In this document: positions 26,821-36,473 of the stretch, one piece after another | How positions within the stretch are numbered: the first letter of the stretch is position 1 | Layout: the number at the start of each line of letters is the position of its first letter | Notes under the pieces: generated by a model | Databases searched by the model: none | Told to the model about the DNA's origin: nothing | What the model saw: the letters and a program-made list of their open reading frames with translations, nothing else | Assembly (NCBI RefSeq): GCF_001510645.1 | Contig: NZ_LMVB01000003.1 | Location: forward strand, 186,001 to 250,000 | Direction: 5' to 3' | DNA length: 64,000 nucleotides | Origin: Paenibacillus sp. FJAT-29882 | GTDB lineage: Bacteria > Bacillota > Bacilli > Bacillales > DSM-1321 | Made by a program: the position numbers and the translations under genes

Positions 26821-29307
26821 ATGAACGAGTCTTTTCAGGGGGAAACCAAGAAAAATAGCATGAATTCAATGACCAGAGAGGAAGACTTTCATTCTCTCAT
26901 TATCGATCACCTGAATGCGGTTATCAAATTGGACGTCAGTGGGAATCTTCTAACCTATAACGAAGCATTTGCCCAGCAGTTTGGCTATACGGAACAAGAC
27001 TTCGATGAATCATTTCTAGAAGATTTTATACAAGATTATACATATGAACAAAAACAATATTTCGAAGAAGCTCTCTTAGGTCAAACAAACAGGTTCAATT
27101 GCTTAGTCCTTTGCAAGAATGGTAACACTCGCTATACGAATGTTACCATTGTTCCGATCGCTACACCTGATGGCATGGAAGTGTATGTAATTATAAAAAA
27201 TATTACGGATCTAAAGGAACAGGAAAGAGAGTTTTATCTGTCTAAAGAAAACTTTAATACCATTGAAGAAATCGGCAATATTGGCAGTTTCCATTACGAT
27301 ATGATGAGCAATCGCACGTATTGCTCGAAACAAAAGCGTCTGATTCTGGGAATTAGTGAAGAGGAAGACTTTTCTCCAACATATAAGCAAATTCTTGAGT
27401 TTGTCCATCCTGATGATCATCCCAAACTTGAACTTGCCTTCCAGCAAACTTTACTTAACAATGGTAGTGCTCATTTTGAATGTAGAATCATGAGAAGAGA
27501 TCAGGCCATCCGTCATGTGTATGTGCAAATAGAAGTCCTTTTTGGAGAAAAGGATCTTCCGGTTCGTGTAATCGGGTTCATTCAAGATATTACGAACAGT
27601 AAGCATACTGAGTCCAAGCTTACGGAAAAAGAACAGCAGTTTTCCAAAGTTTATAATAATCTTGATGTAGGGGTTTGGTCTGTTAATATGCAGACTGGAC
27701 AATTTATCCTTTATTCGCAAGGGATTGAACAAATCTGTGGCTATTTGGCAGATGATATGGAGTATAATACTTCATGGTCAACGATCGTTCATCCTGAGGA
27801 TTGGCAAGAATATATGGATTTACACGATGAGTTAGCAAAAGGAAACACCGTTCGTCATCAATACCGTATCATTCATAAAAACGGTGATATTAAATGGATT
27901 CAAGATTATATGATTCCTACTTTAGATGATAGCGGAGTGTTTATTCAATTAGACGGTCTCATTACTGATATGACAGAGCAACATCTGTTACATGAAAAAG
28001 TGAAGCATATTTCTTATCATGATCATTTAACACAACTGCCAAATCGAAGACATTTTAATGATAAAATACAACGACTTGCGACTGAGTACGCGAATAGTGA
28101 CAGAAAATTTGCTGTCATGATCATTGATATTGATCATTTCAAATATATCAATGATACAATCGGCTACCCGAGTGGTGATGAATTATTATGTCAAATTTCT
28201 GCTCGTCTTGCTTCACTAGTACCAGCAAATGATATGTTTGCTCGTCTCGGTGGGGATGAATTTGGTGTTTTAGTCGCGAACGTAGAATCGATTGAATCAC
28301 TTGAACTGATTTCTAATCAAATAATCGATGGTTTACTTGAACCATTTTTGATAAACGGCTATGAATTATATGTCACTGTAAGTATTGGAATTAGTACTTT
28401 TCCGGATAATGGCATAGATAGCTCAGACTTATTAAGCAATGCTGATATTGCGTTAAACAAAGCGGAGAAACAAGGGGAAAGTAAGTATTATATTATCTCT
28501 CGATCAAGCAGCATCGAGTCTTATAAATCGTATAGCTTAGGACGAGACTTAAGAAAGGCATTGGAAAATAACGAGATGACGTTGCATTTTCAACCTCGGG
28601 TCGACAGTTGTACAGGTGAAATGCTGAGTGCTGAAGCGCTTATACGTTGGAACCATCCAGAGTGGGGACGCATATCACCGATGGAATTCCTGCCAATTGC
28701 CGAAGAAAACGGCTTAATTGTCCATATCGATGATTGGGTCTTAAGAGAAGTATGTAAACAGATAAGGGAATGGAAAGAAGAACAACTATCAACTGTGCCG
28801 ATTTCGATTAATATTTCCGCTGTCCATTTTATGAAACAAGACTGGCTGCACACAATAGAGAAAACGGTGCAAGAAGCTGGTATTCATCCACAAGATATCG
28901 AATTTGAATTGACCGAAAGCTCTTGTTTGAACAATAAAGAAGCGGCGAAAAACACGATGAATTCATTAAAGAAAATGGGGATCACTATCTCCTTAGATGA
29001 CTTTGGTACAGGGTATTCGTCTCTTGCTTATTTAACTCAATTTCCGTTTGATGTGATAAAAATTGATAAATCGTTCATTCAAAATATGATTCATAGTGAT
29101 CAAGATATGTTTATCGCAAAATCGATTATTTATTTAGCAAAAGGATTGCAAATAAAGGTAGTCGCAGAAGGAGTCGAAACGCTCCAGCAATTAAACATCC
29201 TTAAAAAAGAAGAATGCCATCAAATTCAAGGGTATTTATTTAGTCGTCCAGTTCCAAATGAAGAATTTAAAACACTTTTGCAACAAAGAATCCTCCAACC
29301 GAATTAA
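26821..29307 (+). CDS. PAS-PAS-PAS-GGDEF-EAL cyclic di-GMP enzyme
   Basis: 828 residues, soluble, with no transmembrane segment. Three PAS domains occupy about 15-395 (repeated FVHPDDH and IVHPEDW motifs with PAC ends such as VIGFIQDIT and LDGLITDMT). The diguanylate cyclase domain has an intact GGDEF at about 477-481 (ARLGGDEFGV), and the phosphodiesterase domain has an intact EAL (605-607, AEALIRWNHPEWG), DDFGTGYSSL and KIDKSFI. Both activities are possible. The ATG at 26821 has AGAGGG nine bases upstream, so the earlier methionine at 26791 is less likely. It is placed after the riboswitch-controlled receptor, between two GGTCTGACC repeats. Confidence 0.92.
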   Translation: MNESFQGETKKNSMNSMTREEDFHSLIIDHLNAVIKLDVSGNLLTYNEAFAQQFGYTEQDFDESFLEDFIQDYTYEQKQYFEEALLGQTNRFNCLVLCKNGNTRYTNVTIVPIATPDGMEVYVIIKNITDLKEQEREFYLSKENFNTIEEIGNIGSFHYDMMSNRTYCSKQKRLILGISEEEDFSPTYKQILEFVHPDDHPKLELAFQQTLLNNGSAHFECRIMRRDQAIRHVYVQIEVLFGEKDLPVRVIGFIQDITNSKHTESKLTEKEQQFSKVYNNLDVGVWSVNMQTGQFILYSQGIEQICGYLADDMEYNTSWSTIVHPEDWQEYMDLHDELAKGNTVRHQYRIIHKNGDIKWIQDYMIPTLDDSGVFIQLDGLITDMTEQHLLHEKVKHISYHDHLTQLPNRRHFNDKIQRLATEYANSDRKFAVMIIDIDHFKYINDTIGYPSGDELLCQISARLASLVPANDMFARLGGDEFGVLVANVESIESLELISNQIIDGLLEPFLINGYELYVTVSIGISTFPDNGIDSSDLLSNADIALNKAEKQGESKYYIISRSSSIESYKSYSLGRDLRKALENNEMTLHFQPRVDSCTGEMLSAEALIRWNHPEWGRISPMEFLPIAEENGLIVHIDDWVLREVCKQIREWKEEQLSTVPISINISAVHFMKQDWLHTIEKTVQEAGIHPQDIEFELTESSCLNNKEAAKNTMNSLKKMGITISLDDFGTGYSSLAYLTQFPFDVIKIDKSFIQNMIHSDQDMFIAKSIIYLAKGLQIKVVAEGVETLQQLNILKKEECHQIQGYLFSRPVPNEEFKTLLQQRILQPN

Positions 29308-29311
29308 TGAT

Positions 29312-29397
29312 AGGGTCTGACCTCGCACCTTAAATTAGTATATAGGGTTTTATGCCTTGTTTTATACTGTATTAAATTGTTGCGGGGTCTGACCCTT
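29312..29397. repeat. GGTCTGACC-type hairpin repeat, copy 3
   Basis: AGGGTCTGACCTCGCA at 29312-29327 pairs with TGCGGGGTCTGACCCT at 29381-29396 (14 of 16 pairs). It starts five bases after the upstream stop codon. Confidence 0.85.
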
Positions 29398-29491
29398 CCT
29401 AATTTTAGGACACCCCCATTTTGGGCAGGAATCCATTTATCAGGTAGCGAATATAAAAGATGATAAAGAATAAATAGGAGGTTATTTCCTA

Positions 29492-30892
29492 ATGATTTCC
29501 CCTCATGTTATCACCCCGTATTCCTCGAAACTGCAGCACCACTTATCGGGTCGATTCTTGCTTGCTGCTGAAATTCCCTTTTCTCTGGAATTGCTTACAG
29601 AACATATCGAATCAGGTTATGTTGCCACAAAGGTAGGCGTCATTCGTCAAAATGACAAATACCGCTGTTCGCGCTGTAGCAATCGAAATCAACAGCTGTT
29701 TTACACATTTCCCTGCAATATTTGTCAAAAAAACTGCACTTATTGTCGTTCCTGTATCATGATGGGGCGGGTAAGTGAATGTGCTGAGCTTTATTCATGG
29801 ACGGGGCCAGAACTAATTTTTCCAATGCCTCCTAAAGGAATGGCTTGGGATGGTACGCTTTCTGATGGGCAAAAAACAGCGTCAGATCGAGTAGTTGCCG
29901 CAGTTGAACAAAATGAAGAAGTGCTGGTTTGGGCGGTTTGCGGAGCTGGAAAAACCGAGGTGTTGTTCAAAGGAATTGAGACAGCGATTTCAAGCAGTAA
30001 ACGAGTTTGCATTTGTACACCGCGAACAGACGTGGTGCTCGAGCTTGCGCCACGACTTAAACGAGCTTTTCCAAACGTCAAAGTCGCTGCTCTGTATGGT
30101 GGCAGTGAAGATAGGCATGTAGCCGCACCCCTCACTGTTTCGACAACACACCAGCTTTATCGTTTTGCCAATGCTTTCGATACGATCATTATCGATGAAG
30201 TTGACGCCTTTCCGTATTCCATGGACACTTCCCTTCAGCAAGCAGTACAGAAAGCGAAAAAGCAAACCTCTGCGACGATCTATTTAACTGCCACCCCCTC
30301 AAGAAAGATGCAGCAGGAATATCGAAAAGGGACCCTTCAAGCGGTAACGATCCCAGCACGCTACCACCGAAAGCCGATTCCTGTTCCGATGATGAAATGG
30401 AGCGGTAATTGGCAAAAGCAGTTTCAGAAAAAGCAAATTCCTCCGCAAATCCAATCTTGGGTTCGTAACCGGATTGAACGCAATATCCCCATTCTCTTAT
30501 TTTTCCCAAGCATTCAAGTAATGAAAGAAAGCCTGCCTCTGTTTCAAGAAATCGAACCCGGTCTACTTGCTGTCTATTCAGAAGACCCCGAGCGAAAAGA
30601 AAAGGTCACCCAGCTTCGTAATGGAGAGGTTCCTGGCTTGCTAACAACAACGATTTTGGAACGAGGTGTGACGATTCATAAATTGGATGTCGCTGTCATT
30701 GGCGCAGAGCATCAAGTGTTTGCAGAAAGCGCCCTTGTTCAGATTGCTGGAAGAGTAGGCAGAAGTGCGGACCATCCGACTGGGACTATTACGTTTTTTC
30801 ATTATGGTAAAAGCGAGGAAATGGTGAAAGCTGTGTTGCATATTGAAAATATGAACCGTGAAGCAAGCAAGCGAGGGTTGCTGGATGTTTGA
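29492..30892 (+). CDS. comFA: Competence DNA helicase ComFA
   Basis: DEAD-like ATPase of 466 residues that helps pull transforming DNA across the membrane. The N-terminal zinc site has four CxxC-type cysteines (CSRCSN, CNICQ, CTYCRSC). Walker A CGAGKT is at about 150-155, Walker B DEVDAFP (near 234), TATPSR motif III, and motif VI region QIAGRVGRS. RBS AGGAGG precedes the ATG. It overlaps comFC by eight bases. comFB, found between them in B. subtilis, is missing. Confidence 0.94.
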   Translation: MISPHVITPYSSKLQHHLSGRFLLAAEIPFSLELLTEHIESGYVATKVGVIRQNDKYRCSRCSNRNQQLFYTFPCNICQKNCTYCRSCIMMGRVSECAELYSWTGPELIFPMPPKGMAWDGTLSDGQKTASDRVVAAVEQNEEVLVWAVCGAGKTEVLFKGIETAISSSKRVCICTPRTDVVLELAPRLKRAFPNVKVAALYGGSEDRHVAAPLTVSTTHQLYRFANAFDTIIIDEVDAFPYSMDTSLQQAVQKAKKQTSATIYLTATPSRKMQQEYRKGTLQAVTIPARYHRKPIPVPMMKWSGNWQKQFQKKQIPPQIQSWVRNRIERNIPILLFFPSIQVMKESLPLFQEIEPGLLAVYSEDPERKEKVTQLRNGEVPGLLTTTILERGVTIHKLDVAVIGAEHQVFAESALVQIAGRVGRSADHPTGTITFFHYGKSEEMVKAVLHIENMNREASKRGLLDV

Positions 30893-31601
30893 TTTGGCCA
30901 ACCTAAACCTGCGTCTCTGTTTGCTTTGTGATCAAGAAATAACACATAAGGTATCGTGGAAGAATGTACTGATGCAGGAACCGGAGATGTTGATCTGTGT
31001 GGAATGTTTCGGCAAGCTTGATCCGATCAGTGGAGAGTTGTGCCAAATCTGCTCTCGAGTCTTGTCAGCTGAGTTCCGCAGAGATACGCTTTGCTTGGAC
31101 TGCCACCGTTGGGAACAGGATCCAAAATGGCAAGGATTTTTAACGGAAAATCGGTCGCTTTTTCATTATAATGACTTTATCAAAGAAAGCATCGCTACAT
31201 TCAAATATCGTGGTGACTATGCCATTGCTGAGGCATTTTCTTCTTTTATAAAGGATGCGCTTCCAAAACTAGCGTTTGATTCTATTGCTATCATTCCTCT
31301 AAGCAGCGAACGGCTGCTGGAGCGGGGCTTTAATCAAGCAGAAGCCTTAGTGGTAACAGCAGGGGAAACATGTATTCAGCCACTTACAAGAATTCATTCA
31401 GAAAAACAATCAAAGAAATCTCGTCGCGACCGGATTAATTTACCACAAGTCTTTCAGATCACCGATCCTGAGTTGGTAGCAGGAAAGAAAATCCTCTTAC
31501 TCGATGATATTTACACAACCGGCTCAACATTAAGACATGCCGCCAAAGCGCTCAAACTCGCAGGGGCAACTGAAATAAGGTCACTCACACTTGCTAGATA
31601 G
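30885..31601 (+). CDS. comFC: Competence protein ComFC
   Basis: 238-residue phosphoribosyltransferase-fold protein. N-terminal zinc-binding cysteines (CLLC, CVEC, CQIC, CLDC) precede the PRPP motif in LLLDDIYTTGST. ComFC is needed for DNA uptake and binds ComFA. I place the start at the ATG at 30885, inside the end of comFA, with GAGGG upstream; an earlier in-frame ATG at 30858 lacks an RBS. Confidence 0.9.
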   Translation: MFDLANLNLRLCLLCDQEITHKVSWKNVLMQEPEMLICVECFGKLDPISGELCQICSRVLSAEFRRDTLCLDCHRWEQDPKWQGFLTENRSLFHYNDFIKESIATFKYRGDYAIAEAFSSFIKDALPKLAFDSIAIIPLSSERLLERGFNQAEALVVTAGETCIQPLTRIHSEKQSKKSRRDRINLPQVFQITDPELVAGKKILLLDDIYTTGSTLRHAAKALKLAGATEIRSLTLAR

Positions 31602-31733
31602 GAATAGGGTCGGGACTTCGCAAAACCAGCTTCGCACCGCCACTTTCAAAAGGTGATGTGATTTTTAGAACTTGGACTTTTTTCATCGTTGGACCTTAGA
31701 TCAGATGCTCATCGGTATTTTTTATGAACCCCT

Positions 31734-31760
31734 TAATGTTTGCCCTATTACAGTCGATAT
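31734..31760 (+). promoter_or_regulatory. Sigma-D-type promoter upstream of yvyF
   Basis: TAAT at 31734-31737, 15 bases, then GTCGATAT at 31753-31760 (consensus TAAA-N15-GCCGATAT). It lies 43 bases before the start codon. A partial copy of the element at 11316 (CGCACCGCC then AGGTGATGTG) lies near 31632. Confidence 0.6.
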
Positions 31761-31802
31761 ATTAGGTAAAGAGTGCAGGTTTCCTGAAAGGGGATCAGTA
31801 AG

Positions 31803-32216
31803 ATGGAATTAACGAATTGTGCAAATTGCAATACATTGTTTGTGAAATCTAAATTTCGTGATGTATGTGATGCCTGTTATAAAGAAGAAGAAACGAAATT
31901 CGATATCGTCTATAAATATATTCGCAAAGCCGCCAATCGTACCGCAACGATGCAGCAAGTAGTAGACGGAACAGGTGTAGAAGAAGAATTGCTTATTAAA
32001 TTTGTCAAAAAGGGTAGATTGCGTTTGTCACAATTTCCGAATCTTGGATATCCATGTGAAAAATGTGGAACGATGATTAAAGAGGGAAGAATTTGTGGCA
32101 ATTGTACAAACTTGATTCGTGCCGATTTAGCAGAGGTCGATAAAGAAGAGCAACGTAAACGAGAAATCGCGGAACGTGAGCATCAAAATGCCTATTACAG
32201 TAGAATGGATGAATAG
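31803..32216 (+). CDS. yvyF: Flagellar operon protein YvyF
   Basis: 137 residues with an N-terminal zinc finger (CANCNTLF, CDACYKEEE), a helix-turn-helix-like middle (VVDGTGVEEELLIKFVKKGRL) and a second cysteine pair (CEKCG, CGNC). It matches the flagellar protein family that heads the flgM operon in bacilli. Precise role unknown; the layout suggests a regulator. A sigma-D-type promoter precedes it. Confidence 0.88.
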   Translation: MELTNCANCNTLFVKSKFRDVCDACYKEEETKFDIVYKYIRKAANRTATMQQVVDGTGVEEELLIKFVKKGRLRLSQFPNLGYPCEKCGTMIKEGRICGNCTNLIRADLAEVDKEEQRKREIAEREHQNAYYSRMDE

Positions 32217-32296
32217 ACATCCTTCTACATGTATAGGGTAAGTTAATAAAAGCCTAAATTCGACAATTCCATGAAAAGATTGTCAATCGAAAACAA

Positions 32297-32323
32297 TAAA
32301 AAAAACAAAATTTTAACCGATAA
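32297..32323 (+). promoter_or_regulatory. Sigma-D-type promoter of flgM
   Basis: TAAA at 32297-32300, exactly 15 bases, then ACCGATAA at 32316-32323. It gives flgM its own sigma-D promoter, as expected for an autoregulated anti-sigma factor. Confidence 0.7.
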
Positions 32324-32369
32324 TAGTAAACAAGGGAGTCATCAATAAGCCGAAAGCGAGGATTGCGAG

Positions 32370-32636
32370 ATGAAGATTAATCAGTTTGGACCATCGGGAG
32401 TGAACCCGTATAATCGTCAACAACCTAAAGTAGACAGTGCAAAGACATCTTCCGCTAAAGCAACGGATAAGATTGAAATATCCTCCACAGCCAAAGAACT
32501 TCAGCAAACATCCCAGATTCATTTGGAAAGACAGAAAAAGGTTGATCAATTAAAAGCGCAATACGAAGCGGGTCATTATAAATTGAACGCAGAAGATACA
32601 GCGAAAAGTATCTTGGATTACTATTTTAAGAAATAA
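32370..32636 (+). CDS. flgM: Anti-sigma-D factor FlgM
   Basis: 88 residues, mostly polar and probably disordered until bound. The N-terminal MKINQFGPSGVNPYNRQQ and C-terminal VDQLKAQYEAGHYKL... KSILDYYF are the FlgM signature that binds sigma-D until hook completion. It heads flgM-flgN-flgK-flgL. Confidence 0.92.
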   Translation: MKINQFGPSGVNPYNRQQPKVDSAKTSSAKATDKIEISSTAKELQQTSQIHLERQKKVDQLKAQYEAGHYKLNAEDTAKSILDYYFKK

Positions 32637-32673
32637 TGAACGAAAATAGTGAGGCAGAGGAGGAAACCACAGA

Positions 32674-33162
32674 ATGTCTACTGGACGCATCATCACGGCT
32701 TTAGAAAAACTGATTAAGCTCCATAAAGGCTTAAATGAACTAGCATCAAGAAAAACCGACATCATCAAGCGAAGTGATATGGATGCCCTTACTGCCTTGC
32801 TGAATGAAGAACAGAAATATGTGAAAGCAATTGCGATGGTCGACCAGGAAAGAGAAGCTGCTGTTGGAAAATTTTTGCAAGAGGGCAATTCTGAAATGAC
32901 GAAAGCGACAATGACAGATATCATCGAATTGGTGGATATCTCTGAAAAGCAGGAATTAGAACGTTTAAGAGCCGTGCTTATGTCTGAAGCTATTGCATTG
33001 AAAGAAGCAAATATACTGAACCAGCAGCTAATCTATCAATCGTTACAGTTCATCAATGTATCACTGGATATGTTTAGACCACGAACACAGGAATATAATT
33101 ATGAAAAGTCTGTTCAGAATAAACAACGAAACGCAAAAAGCGTATTTGATTCACAAGCATAA
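32674..33162 (+). CDS. flgN: Flagellar export chaperone FlgN
   Basis: 162-residue helical protein, 37 bases after flgM and 36 before flgK. It matches the FlgN/YvyG family (LIKLHKGLNELASRKTDIIKRSD), a chaperone for the hook-filament junction proteins FlgK and FlgL encoded next. RBS GAGGAGG precedes the ATG. Confidence 0.88.
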   Translation: MSTGRIITALEKLIKLHKGLNELASRKTDIIKRSDMDALTALLNEEQKYVKAIAMVDQEREAAVGKFLQEGNSEMTKATMTDIIELVDISEKQELERLRAVLMSEAIALKEANILNQQLIYQSLQFINVSLDMFRPRTQEYNYEKSVQNKQRNAKSVFDSQA

Positions 33163-33198
33163 TCGCTTGATATTTTAATAGAAATGGAGGTTTATATT

Positions 33199-34839
33199 AT
33201 GATCTCAACCTTTATGGGTCTTGAAACCGCTAAGAGGGGTTTGAATACTTCGCAAAGCGCTTTATATACGATGTCACAAAACGTCGCCAATGCAAATACA
33301 CCTGGATACACTCGGCAGCGGGTTAATTTTGCCCAAACAACAGCTTTTCCTACACCAGGTATGAACAGCCCGATGGTAGCGGGGCAATTGGGTACCGGTG
33401 TTCAAGCGGAGTCGGTGCAACGCGTGCGTGAAAGCTTTCTTGATATACAATTCCGTAATCAAGCCAATAAAGTAGGTTATTACGGTACGCTTAGTGATTC
33501 ACTTATCAAGATGGAGGGAATCATGAACGAACCGACAGAAACCGGTTTGCAAGCAACTCTCGACAAGTTTTGGAAATCATTGCAGGACTTATCTACAAAT
33601 ACAGAAAACTCAGGTGCTCGCTCAGTTGTAGCAGCAAGTGGTCAGATGGTTGCTGACACTTTGAATTATTACTATAACTCTTTAACGAGTGTTCAGAAGG
33701 ATATCGGTAACCAAATTACAGTTAAGGAACAGGAGATTAACTCTATTCTTGAGAATATTAGTGAAGTTAATCGACAAATTAGCGAAGTAGAGCCAAATGG
33801 CTACTTGCCTAATGACTTATACGATAAACGTGATTCACTAGTGGATAGCCTTTCGCAACTTGTTAATATCAAAGTTACAAATGTAATACCGAGTGATTAT
33901 GGAAATGCGAAGTCAATCGCAGAGGGGCTTTACAATATTGAACTCATTACAAGAGACGGGACATCGTATACGCCACCTGTGAATCTAGTAAGTGTGAATA
34001 AATCAGGTATTCTGGGGATTACCAAGGTGGAAGTATCTTACGATCAAAATACAATGCCGAAGATGGTTAATGGCGTGAAGTTTGGAGATAGGCTTGTAAA
34101 GGATACGAGTTTTTCGGGACAGCTTGCTGGGTTAATTGAGAGTTATGGTTATTTGAAGACTGATGGAGTTACGCCTTCAATAGAAGGAAGATATCCAGAT
34201 ATGCTTAAGAAGTTAAATAACATGACGGAAGCATTTATGAATGAGTTCAATGCGATTCATAGACGAGGTTTTGCCTTAAATGAAGAAACTGATACAGCTG
34301 CTGATGGAACAATTATAAAAAAAGCGGGTAATGAAAAAGATTTCTTTGAAATTATAGCAGGCAAGCATCCCGCAGAGGGCATTAAAGTACGCGATGAAAT
34401 TTTAAATGACCCAACTTTGATTGCCGCGGGTGGAAAGAGCGGTGCATCGGCCGACAACGAAAATGCGCAAAAATTAGCGGATTTGAAGAAAGTAGATTTT
34501 AATCAATATACGTATCTAACGGAAGATGACCCTTTAAATCCAGGTGAAAAGAAAAAATTGCCTCCTGGATTAAATGGAAGTCTGGATTCATTCTACTCAG
34601 GACTTATTGGGGCAATGGGAGTAGATTCACAAGGAGCAGAAAAAAACTATACAAATTCAACGATCCTAGCAAATTCAGTAGATTATAACCGCCAATCAGT
34701 CAGTGCCGTTTCACTCGATGAAGAAATGACAGACATGATTCGATTCCAGCAGGCCTATAATGCTTCATCTAGAGTGATTAATATGATGGATGAAATGCTT
34801 GATAAAATTGTTAATGGCTTAGGAACTGGCGGCAGATAA
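33199..34839 (+). CDS. flgK: Flagellar hook-associated protein FlgK
   Basis: 546-residue hook-filament junction protein. N-terminal STFMGLETAKRGLNTSQS and NVANANTPGYTRQRV, and C-terminal SVDYNRQSVSAVSLDEEM with MIRFQQAYNASSRVI, are the conserved D0 helices. GGAGG eight bases upstream sets the ATG at 33199 rather than the in-frame ATG at 33184, which overlaps that RBS. Confidence 0.95.
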   Translation: MISTFMGLETAKRGLNTSQSALYTMSQNVANANTPGYTRQRVNFAQTTAFPTPGMNSPMVAGQLGTGVQAESVQRVRESFLDIQFRNQANKVGYYGTLSDSLIKMEGIMNEPTETGLQATLDKFWKSLQDLSTNTENSGARSVVAASGQMVADTLNYYYNSLTSVQKDIGNQITVKEQEINSILENISEVNRQISEVEPNGYLPNDLYDKRDSLVDSLSQLVNIKVTNVIPSDYGNAKSIAEGLYNIELITRDGTSYTPPVNLVSVNKSGILGITKVEVSYDQNTMPKMVNGVKFGDRLVKDTSFSGQLAGLIESYGYLKTDGVTPSIEGRYPDMLKKLNNMTEAFMNEFNAIHRRGFALNEETDTAADGTIIKKAGNEKDFFEIIAGKHPAEGIKVRDEILNDPTLIAAGGKSGASADNENAQKLADLKKVDFNQYTYLTEDDPLNPGEKKKLPPGLNGSLDSFYSGLIGAMGVDSQGAEKNYTNSTILANSVDYNRQSVSAVSLDEEMTDMIRFQQAYNASSRVINMMDEMLDKIVNGLGTGGR

Positions 34840-34853
34840 GGAGGGAAACAATA

Positions 34854-35759
34854 ATGCGCGTAACACAATCAATGCTTTCTAATAATATGCTTCGTAATTT
34901 AAGCTCGAGCTATGATCGATTAGGAAAGCTACAGGAGCAAATTTCATCGCAAAAGAAATTTACGAAACCGTCCGATGATCCAGTTGCTGCGATGATGGGG
35001 ATGACTTATCGTACCGATGTAAGTCAAATTGAGCAGTTTACTCGTAACATTGGTGAAGCGGAAAACTGGATTGACAGTACGGATGATGCCTTGGATCAGG
35101 CGACTAGTGCTCTACAGCGAATTCGAGAATTAACAGTCAAAGCGAGTAATGGAACCTATGAAGAGAAACAACGTGAAAGTATTGCAGCCGAAATTAAAGA
35201 ATTAAAGGATCATCTGATTACAATTGGCGATACGCAAATTGGCGGCAAATACATCTTTAATGGACAAAATACCAATATTAAGCCATCAGAAAGTGACGCA
35301 ACAAAGAATGATCCTATCAATAATCCTGCTGGGAATATTGTATACGGAAGTGCTGCGATTGAGATTGAGGTATTCTCTGGCATTAAAATTCAACTTAATA
35401 CAGATGCTTCAAGTACATTCGGCGATGCCCTTAAAAGTGATGGAAGTATTCAAAAAATCATTGACGCACTTGAAAATAATGATCCCAATATCGGCGATTT
35501 ATTAGATGATATAGATGGAACGATCGATTCGTTCTTAACCACTCGTTCACAAGTGGGAGCCAGACAAAATCGTATCGAACTGATGACAGAGCGATTAGGC
35601 CAACAAGAAATCTTTGCGAAAACAGTCATGTCTAAGAATGAAGACATTGACATTGAAAAAGCAATCATGGACTTAACGACACAAGAAAGCATCCATAGTG
35701 CCGCATTAAGTGTAGGCTCAAGAGTTATTCAGCCATCGTTAATTGATTTTCTAAGATAA
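34854..35759 (+). CDS. flgL: Flagellar hook-associated protein FlgL
   Basis: 301 residues, flagellin-like: N-terminal MRVTQSMLSNNMLRNLSSS and C-terminal MDLTTQESIHSAALSVGSRVIQ regions. It is the second junction protein, 14 bases after flgK, with RBS AAGGAGGG. A GGTCTGACC-type hairpin separates it from yviE. Confidence 0.94.
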   Translation: MRVTQSMLSNNMLRNLSSSYDRLGKLQEQISSQKKFTKPSDDPVAAMMGMTYRTDVSQIEQFTRNIGEAENWIDSTDDALDQATSALQRIRELTVKASNGTYEEKQRESIAAEIKELKDHLITIGDTQIGGKYIFNGQNTNIKPSESDATKNDPINNPAGNIVYGSAAIEIEVFSGIKIQLNTDASSTFGDALKSDGSIQKIIDALENNDPNIGDLLDDIDGTIDSFLTTRSQVGARQNRIELMTERLGQQEIFAKTVMSKNEDIDIEKAIMDLTTQESIHSAALSVGSRVIQPSLIDFLR

Positions 35760-35769
35760 GGATGCTTAT

Positions 35770-35846
35770 AAAGGGTCCGATCTCGCACTCCATACACAGT
35801 CTTCTTAAATTATACTGTATAGGGAAGTAGCGAGATCTGGCCCTTT
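35770..35846. repeat. GGTCTGACC-type hairpin repeat, copy 4
   Basis: AAAGGGTCCGATCTCGC at 35770-35786 pairs with GCGAGATCTGGCCCTTT at 35830-35846 (15 of 17, including wobble). It interrupts the flgL-yviE junction inside an otherwise tight operon. Confidence 0.85.
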
Positions 35847-35891
35847 GCTTGTTTTGTTGGCCCATCCTTTTTCTATTAAGGAGTAGAGACT

Positions 35892-36467
35892 ATGCAACTA
35901 CCACAGATCAGATTACAGTCCAATTTTATTAGGACCGGTTTAGATATAAAGCAGGCTGTCCAAAAAATGGAACAGCCTTCCGCAATCCAGTCGATTGAAC
36001 AACCTAAAGCGATACTCGAAATTCAAACAACACCAGGAAAACTTTCCATTGATCAGACAAAGGCAAGGGAAGATATGGATTTAAAGAATCTATCAAAACG
36101 TGTGGAAGAATTTGCGCAGCTTGGTTATCAAGATTGGCTGGATGGAATGGCAAGAAGATCAAGTCAAGGCCAAGAACTTAGGCATATTGAAAAAGGTGGC
36201 AATGCAATCGCATCTCTTGCAAAGCAAAATGGTTCAAAGCCTCAGAAGCAATTTAATGTTGGCTGGATTCCATCTCATTTCAGCGTGAAAATCGACTATC
36301 AGCCGGCAGAAGTGAATATTGAAGCAACCCCTCAAAAACCGATTATTCGTGCAGAGACTCAAAAACCCATTCATGAATATACACCTGGAGAAGTAAATGT
36401 TGAGGTACTAGAAAAAAATTCACTGGATATTGACTTTATCAATCTATTTCCAGAAGTGACGGGGTGA
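35892..36467 (+). CDS. yviE: YviE family flagellar-locus protein (DUF6470)
   Basis: 191 residues, no signal peptide. It begins MQLPQIRLQSNFIRTGLDI, a repeated beta-like pattern that recurs in related proteins between flgL and fliW. Function unknown. It ends six bases before fliW. RBS AAGGAG precedes the ATG. Confidence 0.85.
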   Translation: MQLPQIRLQSNFIRTGLDIKQAVQKMEQPSAIQSIEQPKAILEIQTTPGKLSIDQTKAREDMDLKNLSKRVEEFAQLGYQDWLDGMARRSSQGQELRHIEKGGNAIASLAKQNGSKPQKQFNVGWIPSHFSVKIDYQPAEVNIEATPQKPIIRAETQKPIHEYTPGEVNVEVLEKNSLDIDFINLFPEVTG

Positions 36468-36473
36468 AAATAA

